Shown here: positions 8,752 through 17,693 of the stretch, in pieces
Position numbering within the stretch: position 1 is the first letter of the stretch
How the letters are laid out: each line of letters opens with the position of its first letter
Assembly: GCA_964655005.1 (NCBI GenBank)
Contig: CAZZKE010000022.1
Span: 1-38,324 of the forward strand
Reading direction: 5' to 3'
Length of the DNA stretch: 38,324 nt
Source: CAZZKE01 sp964655005
Lineage (GTDB): Bacteria; Pseudomonadota; Alphaproteobacteria; Rhodospirillales; JABHCV01
Program-made: the position numbers and the translations under genes
The notes under the pieces: generated by a model
Seen by the model: only the letters and a program-made list of their open reading frames with translations
Databases searched by the model: none
What the model was told of the DNA's origin: nothing

Positions 8752-9117
8752 CTAAAGCAGCCCGACCTGAGAAAATTTCGCCTGAATAATCTCGCTATCA
8801 AACGGCTTCATGATGTATTCATTGGCGCCGGCTTCGATAGCTTCCTGGATATGCTCGATATCATTTTCCGTAGTGCAAAAAACAACTATCGGCGCCTGTC
8901 CGCCTTCCAGTCCCCGCAATTCCCGCAAGAACTCGATACCGCTCATCACCGGCATATTCCAGTCAAGGAGAATCGCATCTGGCATATTCGCTTTGCAGGC
9001 CTCGAGGGCCTGCATGCCATCGGCGGCTTCTTCGGTTTCGAATTCCAGTTCCTGAAGAATTTTCCGGGCCACCATACGAATGACCTTTGAATCATCAACA
9101 ATCAGACAAGACTTCAT
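8752..9117 (-). CDS. cheY: chemotaxis response regulator CheY
   Basis: A stand-alone receiver of 121-122 residues, the usual CheY length: LIVDDSKVIR at the N terminus, phosphoacceptor Asp in ILLDWNMPVMSG, the conserved Thr in FCTTENDIE and Lys in YIMKPFD. It carries the signal from CheA to the flagellar motor. An upstream in-frame start at 9171 would add 18 residues, but ATG 9117 fits family length and has a GAAGAG stretch upstream. A 218-bp gap separates it from cheA; no convincing terminator or extra gene is visible there, so it may hold a separate promoter. Confidence 0.93.
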   Translation of the reverse strand: MKSCLIVDDSKVIRMVARKILQELEFETEEAADGMQALEACKANMPDAILLDWNMPVMSGIEFLRELRGLEGGQAPIVVFCTTENDIEHIQEAIEAGANEYIMKPFDSEIIQAKFSQVGLL

Positions 9118-9335
9118 GCCACTCTTCACTTCTTTCCTGAGGCCCGCCGCCACTTCAGCGACACGGGGCAATGTTCACGAATTAAACGATAAGACAACCC
9201 ATAAGCTACTACTAACATATTGTTCTTCCAAGTCATTTAGTCAAGGCCATGGAGTTTACCGTATTTCTACCGGCGATGCAGGCCCCACCAAACTGAAACG
9301 CGCCATTTTGTCCGGCCCGACCGGTAAAACAATGT

Positions 9336-12209
9336 TCATTCCTTATTGGACTTAACGACAGTGGAAACCGCATCGGAAAGCGTGTCGACCAGGGCATCGC
9401 GGTCAAATTTCGCGACATAGTCATCAAAACCCACTTCCCTGCCCCGGGCGAAATCCTGTTCCGTGGCATGTGACGATAACGCAACCATGGGCGTTTTTTC
9501 CCAGCCTCCGCCGCCACGGACCGCCTCGGCAAACTCGAAACCGTTCATGCCCGGCATCTCGATATCGCTGATGATAACGTCGAATACCATGCCGGCTTCC
9601 CGCATCTTCAGAGCGTCACCGGCGCTTTCCACCGTGGTCACGTCGTAACCGGCGACCGACAGGACCGGCGTCAACAGGTTGCGGAAGAACGGGCTGTCAT
9701 CGACCAGCAGGACTTTTTTCGACCCATGGGTAGACTCACCGGTGCCAAATTCGCCGTCATTGTCGCCGAACCAATCGGGGAAGCCCTGGGTCAGGAAATA
9801 GCCCGAATCGATAATATCCGTCGCCTTGCCGTCAATCACCGCGCTGCCGATCAGGCCTTCAACATTTGTCGAGAGCTCAATTTTCAGGCGATCCTCGACT
9901 ATATCGACGATTTCATCGACTACCAGGCCCATGGAACGGTCGCGGTCGGTGAACACCAGGATCGGCTGCCGACCTTCCTGTTTCCACTCGTGGCCGTCTT
10001 CAAAGGCGATTAGCGGCATCAGATGACCACGGTATTGCACGACATAAGTACCATGGGATCTCTCCGCCGTCGCCATGTCGATTTCCTCAAGCCTGGCGAC
10101 CAGCGCCAGGGGAACCGCTTTCAACTCCTCGTTGCCGGCCCGGAAGGTCAACATGGTAGAGGTTTCGTTGTCGTATCCGATCGCTTCCTTGGCTTCAGAA
10201 TCGGCGTCCCGGCCCTGACCGCTGATATCGCCGGTTGAAGTGGCGATGCCATTGGGGTCGAGGATCATGATGACGCTGCCGTCGCCAAGGATGGTATTGC
10301 CTGAATAATAGGGAATATGACGCAGTATCGGCGTCACCGGCTTGACCACGATTTCCTCGGTATCGAAGACACGGTCAACAATTATGCCGAAATTGTAGGC
10401 CCCGACCTGGGCGACGACGATGAACAATTCATCGGCAATATTGTCTTTTTTCTCGCCCAGTTGTAACAGATCGTGCAAAAAAACGAGCGGCAGCAACCTG
10501 TTGCGAAGACGCAGAACCGGGCTTTCGTTGATTACCTCGATGGCGTTTTCCGATTCCGAAGAGGCCCGGACAAGTTCCAGGACGCTGATTTGCGGGATGG
10601 CGAATCGCTCGCCGCTGCATTCGACAACCAGCGCCGAAACGATGGCCAGCGTGAGCGGGATTTTGATGGCGAAGGTCGATCCTTTGCCTTCGACCGATTT
10701 CAAATCGATAGTGCCGCCGATCTTTTCAATATTGGTCCGCACCACATCCATGCCGACGCCGCGGCCCGATACACTGGTTACCTTTTCCGCAGTCGAAAAC
10801 CCGGCCTTGAAAATATGCATATGAATTTGCTGATCGGTCATATTTTCGACTTCGGCTTCGCTGGCCAATTCATTATCGAGAATTTTCTGGATAATCCTGG
10901 CGGTATTCAGGCCGCGACCGTCATCGACGATGGAAATAATAATATGGCCGCCTTCATGATAGGCGCTAAGCACGATAGTACCCAGTTCCTGCTTGCCTGC
11001 GGCGGCCCGGTCGGCCGGCATTTCCAATCCGTGATCGGCGGAGTTGCGGACCATGTGGGTTAACGGATCCTTGATCAGGTCAAGCACCTGACGATCCAGT
11101 TCGGTTTCCGCGCCGATCATTTTCAGCTCGATCTTCTTACCGGATTCAACGGCCAGATCGCGGACGATACGTGGTAATTTCGCCCAGGCGTTGCCGATCG
11201 GCTGCATGCGCGTCTTCATCACCCCTTCTTGCAGGTCCGACGTAATGTGGCTCAACCTTTGCAAGGGCACCGTAAACTCGCTGTCATCCTGCCCCCGGAC
11301 CATCTGCAAAAGCTGGTTGCGGGTCAGCACCAGTTCGCTGACCATAGTCATCAGGTCTTCGAGCACATCCACATTGACCCGGATCGACGCGGCGGCGACG
11401 CCGCCGCCTTCCGCTTTCTTGGCGGTCGCAGCCGGCGGAGATTTCTTCTTGGGGGCTGCGGGAACCTTCGCCTCCACAGCCGTAGCGGCGGCGGCGGCTT
11501 TTGCGGCTTCGGCCTCGGCCTCGGCCGCCATATCCTGGTCGGACGCCGCCGAAATACCGCTGGCGCTGGCCGCTTCGACTTCGGCCAGAAGTTCGGCGGC
11601 CACCGGCGCCCCGAATTCATTGGCCGAAGGCGCGGCGTCTCCGCCATCATCCCCGGCCGCCATTTCGGTGGCCATTTCCTGATCGGACGCGGCGACAACG
11701 CCGCCGGCATTGGCCGCTTCGACTTCGGCCAGAAGTTCGGCGGCCACCGGCGCCCCGAATTCATTGGCCGAAGGCGCCGCATCCGCCGCCGGAACCGTCA
11801 CCGCCGCTGCCGCCGTTGCCGCCGCAGGAGCCCCGCCGTCGGCGTGGGCATTTAATTCATCAATCAGTTCCTGATCGCTGCCTTCGGGTTCCTCGCCGGT
11901 TTCTTCCAGTGCGCCCAAAAGTTCACGAATGGTATCGAGGCATTTAAGGATTAGCGTCACCGCCTCCGGCGTTACCTCAAGGACGCCGTCACGGAACTTG
12001 CCGAGAACATTTTCGCCGGCATGGGCGACCGATTCCAGCCTGGGCAGACCCAGGAAGCCGCAGGTCCCCTTGATGGTGTGGACCAGCCGGAAAATATTCC
12101 CCAGGATATCCATATCGCTTGGATCCTGTTCGAACTGGACCATCTGCTGGTCCAGACTCTCCAGGGCTTCCGTAGTCTCGGTAAGAAATTCGGTTAAAAG
12201 GTCATCCAT
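9336..12209 (-). CDS. cheA: chemotaxis hybrid histidine kinase CheA with two CheW-like domains and a receiver
   Basis: A 957-residue kinase, far longer than the usual 650-700. HPt domain (1-105) with phosphoacceptor His44 in LVHTIKGTCGF; an Ala/Glu-rich linker (about 120-270) holding a 48-residue tandem duplication; dimerisation helices (VLEDLMTMVSELVLTRNQL); HATPase with HMVRNSADHGLE, VDDGRGL and GRGVGMDVV; a CheW-like domain (about 530-660); a second CheW-like segment (about 690-820, TMLTFRAGNEELKAVP); and a C-terminal receiver (about 830-955) with LLVDDSPFF and Asp in VIISDIEMP. No separate P2 (CheY/CheB-binding) domain is recognised; the linker occupies its place. It phosphorylates CheY and CheB; the receiver may be a phosphate sink. 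It is the first gene of the che run, and no cheW is present in the window. Confidence 0.95.
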   Translation of the reverse strand: MDDLLTEFLTETTEALESLDQQMVQFEQDPSDMDILGNIFRLVHTIKGTCGFLGLPRLESVAHAGENVLGKFRDGVLEVTPEAVTLILKCLDTIRELLGALEETGEEPEGSDQELIDELNAHADGGAPAAATAAAAVTVPAADAAPSANEFGAPVAAELLAEVEAANAGGVVAASDQEMATEMAAGDDGGDAAPSANEFGAPVAAELLAEVEAASASGISAASDQDMAAEAEAEAAKAAAAATAVEAKVPAAPKKKSPPAATAKKAEGGGVAAASIRVNVDVLEDLMTMVSELVLTRNQLLQMVRGQDDSEFTVPLQRLSHITSDLQEGVMKTRMQPIGNAWAKLPRIVRDLAVESGKKIELKMIGAETELDRQVLDLIKDPLTHMVRNSADHGLEMPADRAAAGKQELGTIVLSAYHEGGHIIISIVDDGRGLNTARIIQKILDNELASEAEVENMTDQQIHMHIFKAGFSTAEKVTSVSGRGVGMDVVRTNIEKIGGTIDLKSVEGKGSTFAIKIPLTLAIVSALVVECSGERFAIPQISVLELVRASSESENAIEVINESPVLRLRNRLLPLVFLHDLLQLGEKKDNIADELFIVVAQVGAYNFGIIVDRVFDTEEIVVKPVTPILRHIPYYSGNTILGDGSVIMILDPNGIATSTGDISGQGRDADSEAKEAIGYDNETSTMLTFRAGNEELKAVPLALVARLEEIDMATAERSHGTYVVQYRGHLMPLIAFEDGHEWKQEGRQPILVFTDRDRSMGLVVDEIVDIVEDRLKIELSTNVEGLIGSAVIDGKATDIIDSGYFLTQGFPDWFGDNDGEFGTGESTHGSKKVLLVDDSPFFRNLLTPVLSVAGYDVTTVESAGDALKMREAGMVFDVIISDIEMPGMNGFEFAEAVRGGGGWEKTPMVALSSHATEQDFARGREVGFDDYVAKFDRDALVDTLSDAVSTVVKSNKE
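11567..11776. repeat. in-frame 144-bp tandem duplication inside cheA linker
   Basis: A 66-bp block at 11567-11632 recurs identically at 11711-11776, an offset of exactly 144 bp (48 codons). In protein it encodes APSANEFGAPVAAELLAEVEAA twice, each followed by a similar ASDQ(E/D)MA stretch. Near-identity at DNA level points to a recent duplication, or recurrent slippage, in the flexible linker after the HPt domain. Confidence 0.9.
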
Positions 12210-12282
12210 GGCGCAGTTTGCCTCTTAATCTTAAATAAGCCCCGATTAAAGGACCGGGAAATACGTATTTCGTCAGTGATCC

Positions 12283-12330
12283 ATATGGTTATCGTTAACC
12301 TATATGGTGATCGTTCGTAAAAAACGAACG
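12283..12330. promoter_or_regulatory. inverted and direct repeats upstream of cheA
   Basis: In the 253-bp gap between chpT and cheA lie an inverted repeat GGTTA-TCGT-TAACC (12287-12300), containing a TTAACC half-site like those of CtrA, a direct repeat ATATGGT(T/G)ATCGTT (12283-12296, 12302-12315; one mismatch) and a 7-bp inverted repeat CGTTCGT-N5-ACGAACG (12312-12330). They sit 75-120 bp upstream of the cheA start, a plausible operator region. No T-tract follows the last hairpin on either strand, so it is not an obvious terminator. Confidence 0.4.
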
Positions 12331-12462
12331 TTTCATTCATTTTTTTAAGGCTTATCGCGAATTCGCCTTGTAAAAAACTGCTTCGATGCCTTGCAGGATA
12401 CTATGAATCTAACCTAACCATCTATAATTAAATACAAATATTTACCTGTTCCGGTACTGACA

Positions 12463-13125
12463 TCAATTTTGAAGGAAGGTGGCGATCTGCACTTCATCGG
12501 CGCCGCCGGTCACTTCTATCCAGCTACCCGCGCACTGCGCCAGGCGTTGCATGAAAAAGCCATGCACATTGTGGGCGTTCAGCCCTTCATTGACGCCGTC
12601 GTAACTCAGGGCGGCCATTCTGTCATCCCTGACAAAAGCCCCCCGACCCAAGGCCCTGACTGCCAGGCCAATCGCCGCCGGGCTGTCGGATGTTAACGCA
12701 AAGCGGATTTCCAGCGCCCCCCCCCGAGGCAATGAGTCGGCGCCGAAAAGAACCATGTTGAGCAATAACTTGACCGCGTCGTCCAGCCTTTCTCGGGGTG
12801 CCTGCGGCGCCGGAAAATCCGGCCAGTCGAGAGTTGTCCGGGCGCCGCTCAAAAATCCCGTTGCCAGATCGCGGGCCTCTTCGAGCGCCGGTTTGCGGCC
12901 GCCCGGCCCACCCAGTCCGAAGGCCAGACGGTAGAAGCCCAGGCGGGCATTCATCCGCTCGACACTGGTGGCGACAAGCCCCAGAGCATCATCACCATGG
13001 GCACCGGATTCGGTCAAAAGTTCGACGCCGTTGTGGACCGCGCCGGCCGGACCGGCCAGGTCATGACACAACCGCGAGCACAAGAGCCGAACCACCTGAA
13101 AATCCACCAGTACGTTGTTTTCCAT
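12463..13125 (-). CDS. chpT: histidine phosphotransferase ChpT-like
   Basis: A 220-residue protein with the ChpT layout: an N-terminal helical-hairpin domain with the phosphorylatable His21 in SRLCHDLAGPAGAVHNGVELL, then a degenerate ATPase-like fold without N, G1 or G2 boxes. ChpT passes phosphate from the hybrid kinase CckA to CtrA (and to CpdR). Family length is about 210-250 aa. Its presence next to che genes and a few kb from ctrA fits a shared role in motility control. It is divergent from the formate dehydrogenase genes across a 151-bp gap. No strong ribosome-binding site precedes the ATG; no alternative start looks better. Confidence 0.88.
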   Translation of the reverse strand: MENNVLVDFQVVRLLCSRLCHDLAGPAGAVHNGVELLTESGAHGDDALGLVATSVERMNARLGFYRLAFGLGGPGGRKPALEEARDLATGFLSGARTTLDWPDFPAPQAPRERLDDAVKLLLNMVLFGADSLPRGGALEIRFALTSDSPAAIGLAVRALGRGAFVRDDRMAALSYDGVNEGLNAHNVHGFFMQRLAQCAGSWIEVTGGADEVQIATFLQN

Positions 13126-13207
13126 CTAGTTTTCAGTCCGCGACTATCGATTGCATGGTCTTTTTCGGCCAAGGATGTGTCGGTTTTTGGTTAGGCGACA
13201 CCAATTT

Positions 13208-13222
13208 GTTGACGTTATCAAC
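13208..13222. promoter_or_regulatory. operator-like inverted repeat upstream of formate dehydrogenase genes
   Basis: GTTGA-CGTTA-TCAAC is a perfect 5-bp inverted repeat 55-70 bp upstream of the fdhB start. It has a T-N11-A core such as LysR-type regulators use, but no regulator gene is adjacent. The spacing is one base short for an FNR box. Confidence 0.3.
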
Positions 13223-13276
13223 ATTGTTAGGTCAAGTTATTATTGAACCACGCTCTTGTATATGGCCGAGGCACAG

Positions 13277-14944
13277 ATGTCCGCCCCTGTAACGACAAAA
13301 CGACCAACCGGCAAATTCAGGGCTTTCCCGAAAGGCCGTCAGATTGACGCCGCCGCAACGGCGGAAATTCGCGACCTTCTGGGCAATCGCCCGCGACGGG
13401 CCGACCTGCTGATCGAACACCTGCACATGATCCAGGACAAGCACGGCCATATCTCGGCCCGCCATCTTGCCGCCCTGGCCGGCGAGATGAAGCTGTCACA
13501 GGCCGAAGTTTATGAAGTAGCGACATTTTATGCCCATTTTGACGTCATTAAGGAAAATGAGACCCCGCCGCCGCCACTTACGGTCCGGGTTTGCGACGGC
13601 GTCGCCTGCCAACTGGCGGGGGCCGGGAAACTGCTGAAGGCCCTGCGGGACAGCCCGGACGAAAATGTCCGTATCGTCGGGGCGCCATGTATGGGCGCCT
13701 GCGATTCCGCCCCTGCCGCCATGGTTGGGAAAAATCGCATCGGTAGTGCCGATACGGACCGGGTCGCCGCCGCCATCGAGGCAAATTCGACCGCGCCGGC
13801 GACTACCGGCCATCGCGACCTGGAGGCCTACCTTGAGGCCGGCGGATACCGCCTTTTGAAATCCTGTCTGGCCGGAGAACGGGACCGCGAAGAGGTCCTG
13901 CTGGAAATCGAAAAGTCGGGATTGCGGGGCCTTGGCGGGGCGGGCTTCCCGGTGGCGCGCAAATGGCGGTTTATGCTCGACGCACCAAAACCCCGGCTGA
14001 TGGCGATCAACGCCGACGAGGGCGAGCCCGGCACCTTCAAGGACCGCCATTGCCTGGAAACCGACCCGCACCGGGTCATCGAGGGGGCGCTGCTGGCCGC
14101 CTGGATCATCGAGGCCGAGGAAATCTATATTTACCTGCGCGACGAATACCCGCATATCCGCCGGATTCTGGAATCCGAAATCGCCGATGTGACGGCGGCC
14201 GGTTTTGGCGAGGGCGTCACCATCCACCTGCGGCGCGGCGCCGGGGCCTATGTTTGCGGCGAGGAATCGGCGCTGCTGGAAAGCCTGGAAGGCAAACGCG
14301 GGCTGCCCCGCAACCGCCCCCCCTACCCGGCCCAGGCCGGCCTGTTCGGGCGCCCCACCCTGATTAACAACGTGGAAAGCCTGTATTGGCTGAGACAAAT
14401 TGTCGAAGACGGCGCCGAGGCCTACCAAAAGGCCGGGCGGCCACACTTTTATTCGGTTTCGGGAAGGGTCAGGAACCCCGGCGTCAAGCTGGCCCCGGCC
14501 GGCATCACCGTGGCCCGGCTAATTGATGATTATTCGGGCGGCATGGCCGACGGCCACACCCTGAAAGCCTATCTTCCGGGCGGCGCATCGGGGGGGATTT
14601 TGCCGGCCTCCATGGCCGATTTGCGGCTCGATTTCGGGACCTTGGAAGAATACGGCTGTTTCGTCGGCTCGGCCGCCGTGGTGGTGCTGTCCGATCGGGA
14701 CGACATCCGGGCCGTGGTCCGAAATCTGGTGCGGTTTTTCGAGGACGAAAGCTGTGGCCAGTGTACGCCGTGCCGGGTCGGCTGTGAAAAACTGTCGATG
14801 CTGCTGGCGGAACCGGACTGGAATGAAGACCTGATTGTCGATCTGGCCGAGGCCATGCGCGAAGCCTCTATCTGCGGCCTTGGCCAGGCCGCCGCCAACC
14901 CGGTGGTCAGCGCCTTGCGCTTCCTGAAAGACGGGATGGCATGA
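13277..14944 (+). CDS. fdhB: NAD-dependent formate dehydrogenase, fused gamma-beta (NuoE/NuoF-like) diaphorase subunit
   Basis: About 555 residues. The N-terminal NuoE-like thioredoxin-fold [2Fe-2S] domain (about 20-165) carries Cys in VCDGVACQ and GAPCMGAC. The NuoF-like flavoprotein follows: GLGGAGFPVARKW (FMN site), NADEGEPGTFKDR, GAGAYVCGEESAL, and a C-terminal [4Fe-4S] motif ESCGQCTPCRVGCEK with a distal Cys in SICGLGQ. In soluble formate dehydrogenases (for example Rhodobacter capsulatus FdsGB) these are two proteins; here they are one. It passes electrons from the catalytic subunit to NAD+. ATG 13277 is chosen because GAGG lies 5 nt upstream; ATG 13262 or TTG 13256 are possible. It overlaps the next gene by 4 bp (ATGA). 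Confidence 0.92.
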   Translation: MSAPVTTKRPTGKFRAFPKGRQIDAAATAEIRDLLGNRPRRADLLIEHLHMIQDKHGHISARHLAALAGEMKLSQAEVYEVATFYAHFDVIKENETPPPPLTVRVCDGVACQLAGAGKLLKALRDSPDENVRIVGAPCMGACDSAPAAMVGKNRIGSADTDRVAAAIEANSTAPATTGHRDLEAYLEAGGYRLLKSCLAGERDREEVLLEIEKSGLRGLGGAGFPVARKWRFMLDAPKPRLMAINADEGEPGTFKDRHCLETDPHRVIEGALLAAWIIEAEEIYIYLRDEYPHIRRILESEIADVTAAGFGEGVTIHLRRGAGAYVCGEESALLESLEGKRGLPRNRPPYPAQAGLFGRPTLINNVESLYWLRQIVEDGAEAYQKAGRPHFYSVSGRVRNPGVKLAPAGITVARLIDDYSGGMADGHTLKAYLPGGASGGILPASMADLRLDFGTLEEYGCFVGSAAVVVLSDRDDIRAVVRNLVRFFEDESCGQCTPCRVGCEKLSMLLAEPDWNEDLIVDLAEAMREASICGLGQAAANPVVSALRFLKDGMA

Positions 14945-17661
14945 GCGAAAACATTTCATTCAGCCTGGACGGCGACACGGTCGAGGCCCGGCCCGGCGAA
15001 AGCATATGGCGGGCGGCTAAACGCTCGGGCGTGGACATCCCCCATATGTGTTCCGGACTGAACAAACATTACCGCGACGACGGCAACTGTCGCCTGTGTA
15101 TGGTCGAAATCGACGGCGAACGAACCCTGGCCGCAAGCTGCAAGCGCCAACCCACACCGGGCATGAAGGTCAAAACATCTTCACGGCGCGCCGTCAAAGC
15201 GCGCACGACGGTAATGGAACTGCTGGTCGCGGATCAGCCCGAACGCGACTCATCGACCAGATTCCGGCACATGGCCAAACATATGGGGGTTACCGAAAGC
15301 CGCTTCCCGGCCCGCCGCCGGCCCGATGCCGATTTGAGCCATCCGGCCATTGCGGTCAACATGGACGCCTGCATCCATTGCACCAACTGCGTCCGCGCCT
15401 GCCGTGAGATCCAGGTCAACGACGTAATCGGCATGGCCCGTCGCGGCGGCGAATCGAAGATTGTCTTCGATTTTGCCGATGCCATGGGTGACAGCACCTG
15501 CGTCGGCTGCGGCGAATGCGTACAAGCCTGCCCGACCGGCGCCCTGATGCCTAAATTCGCGTCGGCGGAGACCGCCAGCGATAAAAAAATCCATTCCCTG
15601 TGCCCCTATTGCGGCGTCGGCTGCCAGATCACTTATCGTGTTCGGGGTAACGTCATCGTCGGCACCGAAGGCCGTGACGGCCCGGCCAACCTTAGCCGGT
15701 TGTGCGTCAAGGGCCGCTTCGGTATCGATTACATAACACACCCGCATCGCCTGACCAGGCCGCTGATTCGCCGTGACGACGCACCGAAGAAGGCGGATGT
15801 TTCCTTCGATGCCGGCGACCCGTTGAAACATTTCCGCGAGGCGACATGGCAAGAGGCGCTTGACCTGGCGGCATCGGGTCTGAAGGGCATCCGCGAAGAT
15901 CACGGCAACAAGGCGCTGGCCGGCTTCGGTTCGGCCAAGGGCTCCAACGAGGAAGCCTATATGGTCCAGAAACTGGTGCGCACCGGGTTCGGATCCAACA
16001 ACGTCGATCATTGCACCAGGCTGTGTCACGCCTCGTCTGTCGCCGCCCTGATGGAAGGCATCGGGTCCGGCGCGGTAACGGCGCCGTTCACTGCGGCGCT
16101 CGAATCCGATGTAATCATCGTCATGGGCTGCCGACCGGCGCAGAACCATCCGGTCGCCGCCACCTTCATCAAGAATGCCAAACGAAACGGCGCCAGGCTG
16201 ATAGTCATCGACCCGCGCGGACAGGAACTGTCCCGTCATGCCGATTGCATGGTGCAGTTCCGCCCCGGTACGGACGTCGCCCTGCTTAACGCCATGCTGC
16301 ACGTAATCATCAATGAAGGCCTGACGGATGACGATTATATCGCCAAATTTACCGATGGCTTCGAGGACCTGAAAAAAAGAGTCGATAAATTTTCACCCGA
16401 GCGGATGGCCGCCGTTTGCGGCATCAACGTCGAGACTATCCGCACCGTGGCCCGTATCTACGCCACCGCCGAACGGGCAATGATTTTCTGGGGCATGGGA
16501 GTGTCCCAGCATGTCCACGGCACCGATAACGTCCGCTGCCTGATCTCGCTGGCCGCGATCACCGGACAGATCGGCCGACCCGGCACCGGGCTGCACCCGC
16601 TTCGCGGCCAGAACAACGTGCAGGGGGCGTCCGATGTCGGGCTGATCCCGATGGTCTATCCCGATTACGCTTCCGTCGCCGACGAAGCCATCCGCGGCAA
16701 ATTCGAACGGTACTGGAACACGCCGCTTGATCCGGAACCCGGCCTGACGGTGGTCGAAATCATCGACGCCATCCATGCGGGGGCCATCCGGGGCATGTAT
16801 ATAATGGGTGAAAATCCGGCTATGTCGGACCCCGATGCCGGTCACGCCCGGGCCGCCCTGGCCAAACTGGATCATCTGGTGGTGCAGGATATTTTCCTGA
16901 CCGAAACCGCCCATTTCGCCGATGTCGTGCTGCCGGCCTCGGCAATGCCCGAAAAAACAGGCACCTTCACCAACTCCAACCGTCAGGTTCAACTGGCCCG
17001 GCAAGTGGTCGAACCGCCGGGCGAGGCGCGCCAGGATTGGTGGATTATTCGGGAAATCGCCAATCGCATGGGCCTGGACTGGCGCTACGACGGACCCGAA
17101 GACGTTTTTGCCGAAATGCGCGGCGTTATGGACTCGATAAAGGGGATTTCGTGGCGGCGGCTGGAGCGGGAAAGCGTCGTCACCTATCCCTGTGCCGAGG
17201 AAGATCAGCCGGGCAAGGAGATCCTGTTCGGCGACGGCTTCCCGACCAAAAACGGCAAAGCCCTGCTGGTTCCGGTCGATGTCGAACCGCCGGGCGAGTT
17301 GCCGGACGATGACTATCCGGTAATTCTGACCACCGGGCGGATGCTGGAACACTGGCACACCGGGGCGATGACCAGGCACGCCGGCGTACTGTCGGAACTG
17401 GAACCGGAAGCGGTCGCCAGCCTGCATCCAGGGGAACTGGCGAAAATGGCGCTGGCGCCCGGCGATGCGGTGCGGGTGACCTCGCGCCGTGGTTCCATCA
17501 CCCTGAAAACCCGCGCCGACCGCGATGTGCCGGAAGGCATGGTGTTCATCCCGTTTTGTTTTGTCGAGGCCGCCGCCAATCTGCTGACCAGCCCGAAACT
17601 GGACCCGTTCGGCAAAATACCGGAGTTCAAGTTTTCTGCCGTCAGGCTGGAAAAGGGCTGA
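14941..17661 (+). CDS. fdhA: NAD-dependent formate dehydrogenase catalytic (alpha) subunit, Mo/W-bisMGD enzyme
   Basis: A 906-residue enzyme oxidising formate to CO2. An N-terminal [2Fe-2S] domain (Cys37, 50, 53, 67) with a His-containing [4Fe-4S] region is followed by two ferredoxin-type clusters (CIHCTNCVRAC at 144-154; CVGCGECVQAC at 187-197) and the catalytic-domain cluster CPYCGVGC (221-228) with Cys255. DHCTRLCHASS places Cys362 where E. coli FdhF has selenocysteine, so this is the Cys form. The C terminus (about 770 onward) is the molydopterin-dinucleotide-binding domain (TTGRMLEHWHTGAMTR). It is translationally coupled to the fused diaphorase subunit. No small FdsD-like gene follows; instead there is a non-coding gap with an FNR box. 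Nearby mobA, fdhD and tupBC make tungsten or molybdenum supply a local theme. Confidence 0.95.
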   Translation: MSENISFSLDGDTVEARPGESIWRAAKRSGVDIPHMCSGLNKHYRDDGNCRLCMVEIDGERTLAASCKRQPTPGMKVKTSSRRAVKARTTVMELLVADQPERDSSTRFRHMAKHMGVTESRFPARRRPDADLSHPAIAVNMDACIHCTNCVRACREIQVNDVIGMARRGGESKIVFDFADAMGDSTCVGCGECVQACPTGALMPKFASAETASDKKIHSLCPYCGVGCQITYRVRGNVIVGTEGRDGPANLSRLCVKGRFGIDYITHPHRLTRPLIRRDDAPKKADVSFDAGDPLKHFREATWQEALDLAASGLKGIREDHGNKALAGFGSAKGSNEEAYMVQKLVRTGFGSNNVDHCTRLCHASSVAALMEGIGSGAVTAPFTAALESDVIIVMGCRPAQNHPVAATFIKNAKRNGARLIVIDPRGQELSRHADCMVQFRPGTDVALLNAMLHVIINEGLTDDDYIAKFTDGFEDLKKRVDKFSPERMAAVCGINVETIRTVARIYATAERAMIFWGMGVSQHVHGTDNVRCLISLAAITGQIGRPGTGLHPLRGQNNVQGASDVGLIPMVYPDYASVADEAIRGKFERYWNTPLDPEPGLTVVEIIDAIHAGAIRGMYIMGENPAMSDPDAGHARAALAKLDHLVVQDIFLTETAHFADVVLPASAMPEKTGTFTNSNRQVQLARQVVEPPGEARQDWWIIREIANRMGLDWRYDGPEDVFAEMRGVMDSIKGISWRRLERESVVTYPCAEEDQPGKEILFGDGFPTKNGKALLVPVDVEPPGELPDDDYPVILTTGRMLEHWHTGAMTRHAGVLSELEPEAVASLHPGELAKMALAPGDAVRVTSRRGSITLKTRADRDVPEGMVFIPFCFVEAAANLLTSPKLDPFGKIPEFKFSAVRLEKG

Positions 17662-17693
17662 ATTCAACGGTGTTTGCGACGAACACGCGTTCC

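Noticed and set aside
11400..11830. Ala/Glu-rich low-complexity DNA as a possible separate repeat element
   Set aside because: It is in frame within cheA and best explained as a flexible linker with one tandem duplication.
12347..12376. hairpin AAGGC...GCCTT with a GCGAATTCGC palindrome between chpT and cheA
   Set aside because: It is preceded by T and followed by A on both strands, so it has no U-tract downstream in either direction; not called a terminator.
13209..13221. possible FNR box before fdhB (TTGACGTTATCAA)
   Set aside because: The half-sites are three bases apart instead of four and one half-site is imperfect; kept only as a generic inverted repeat.
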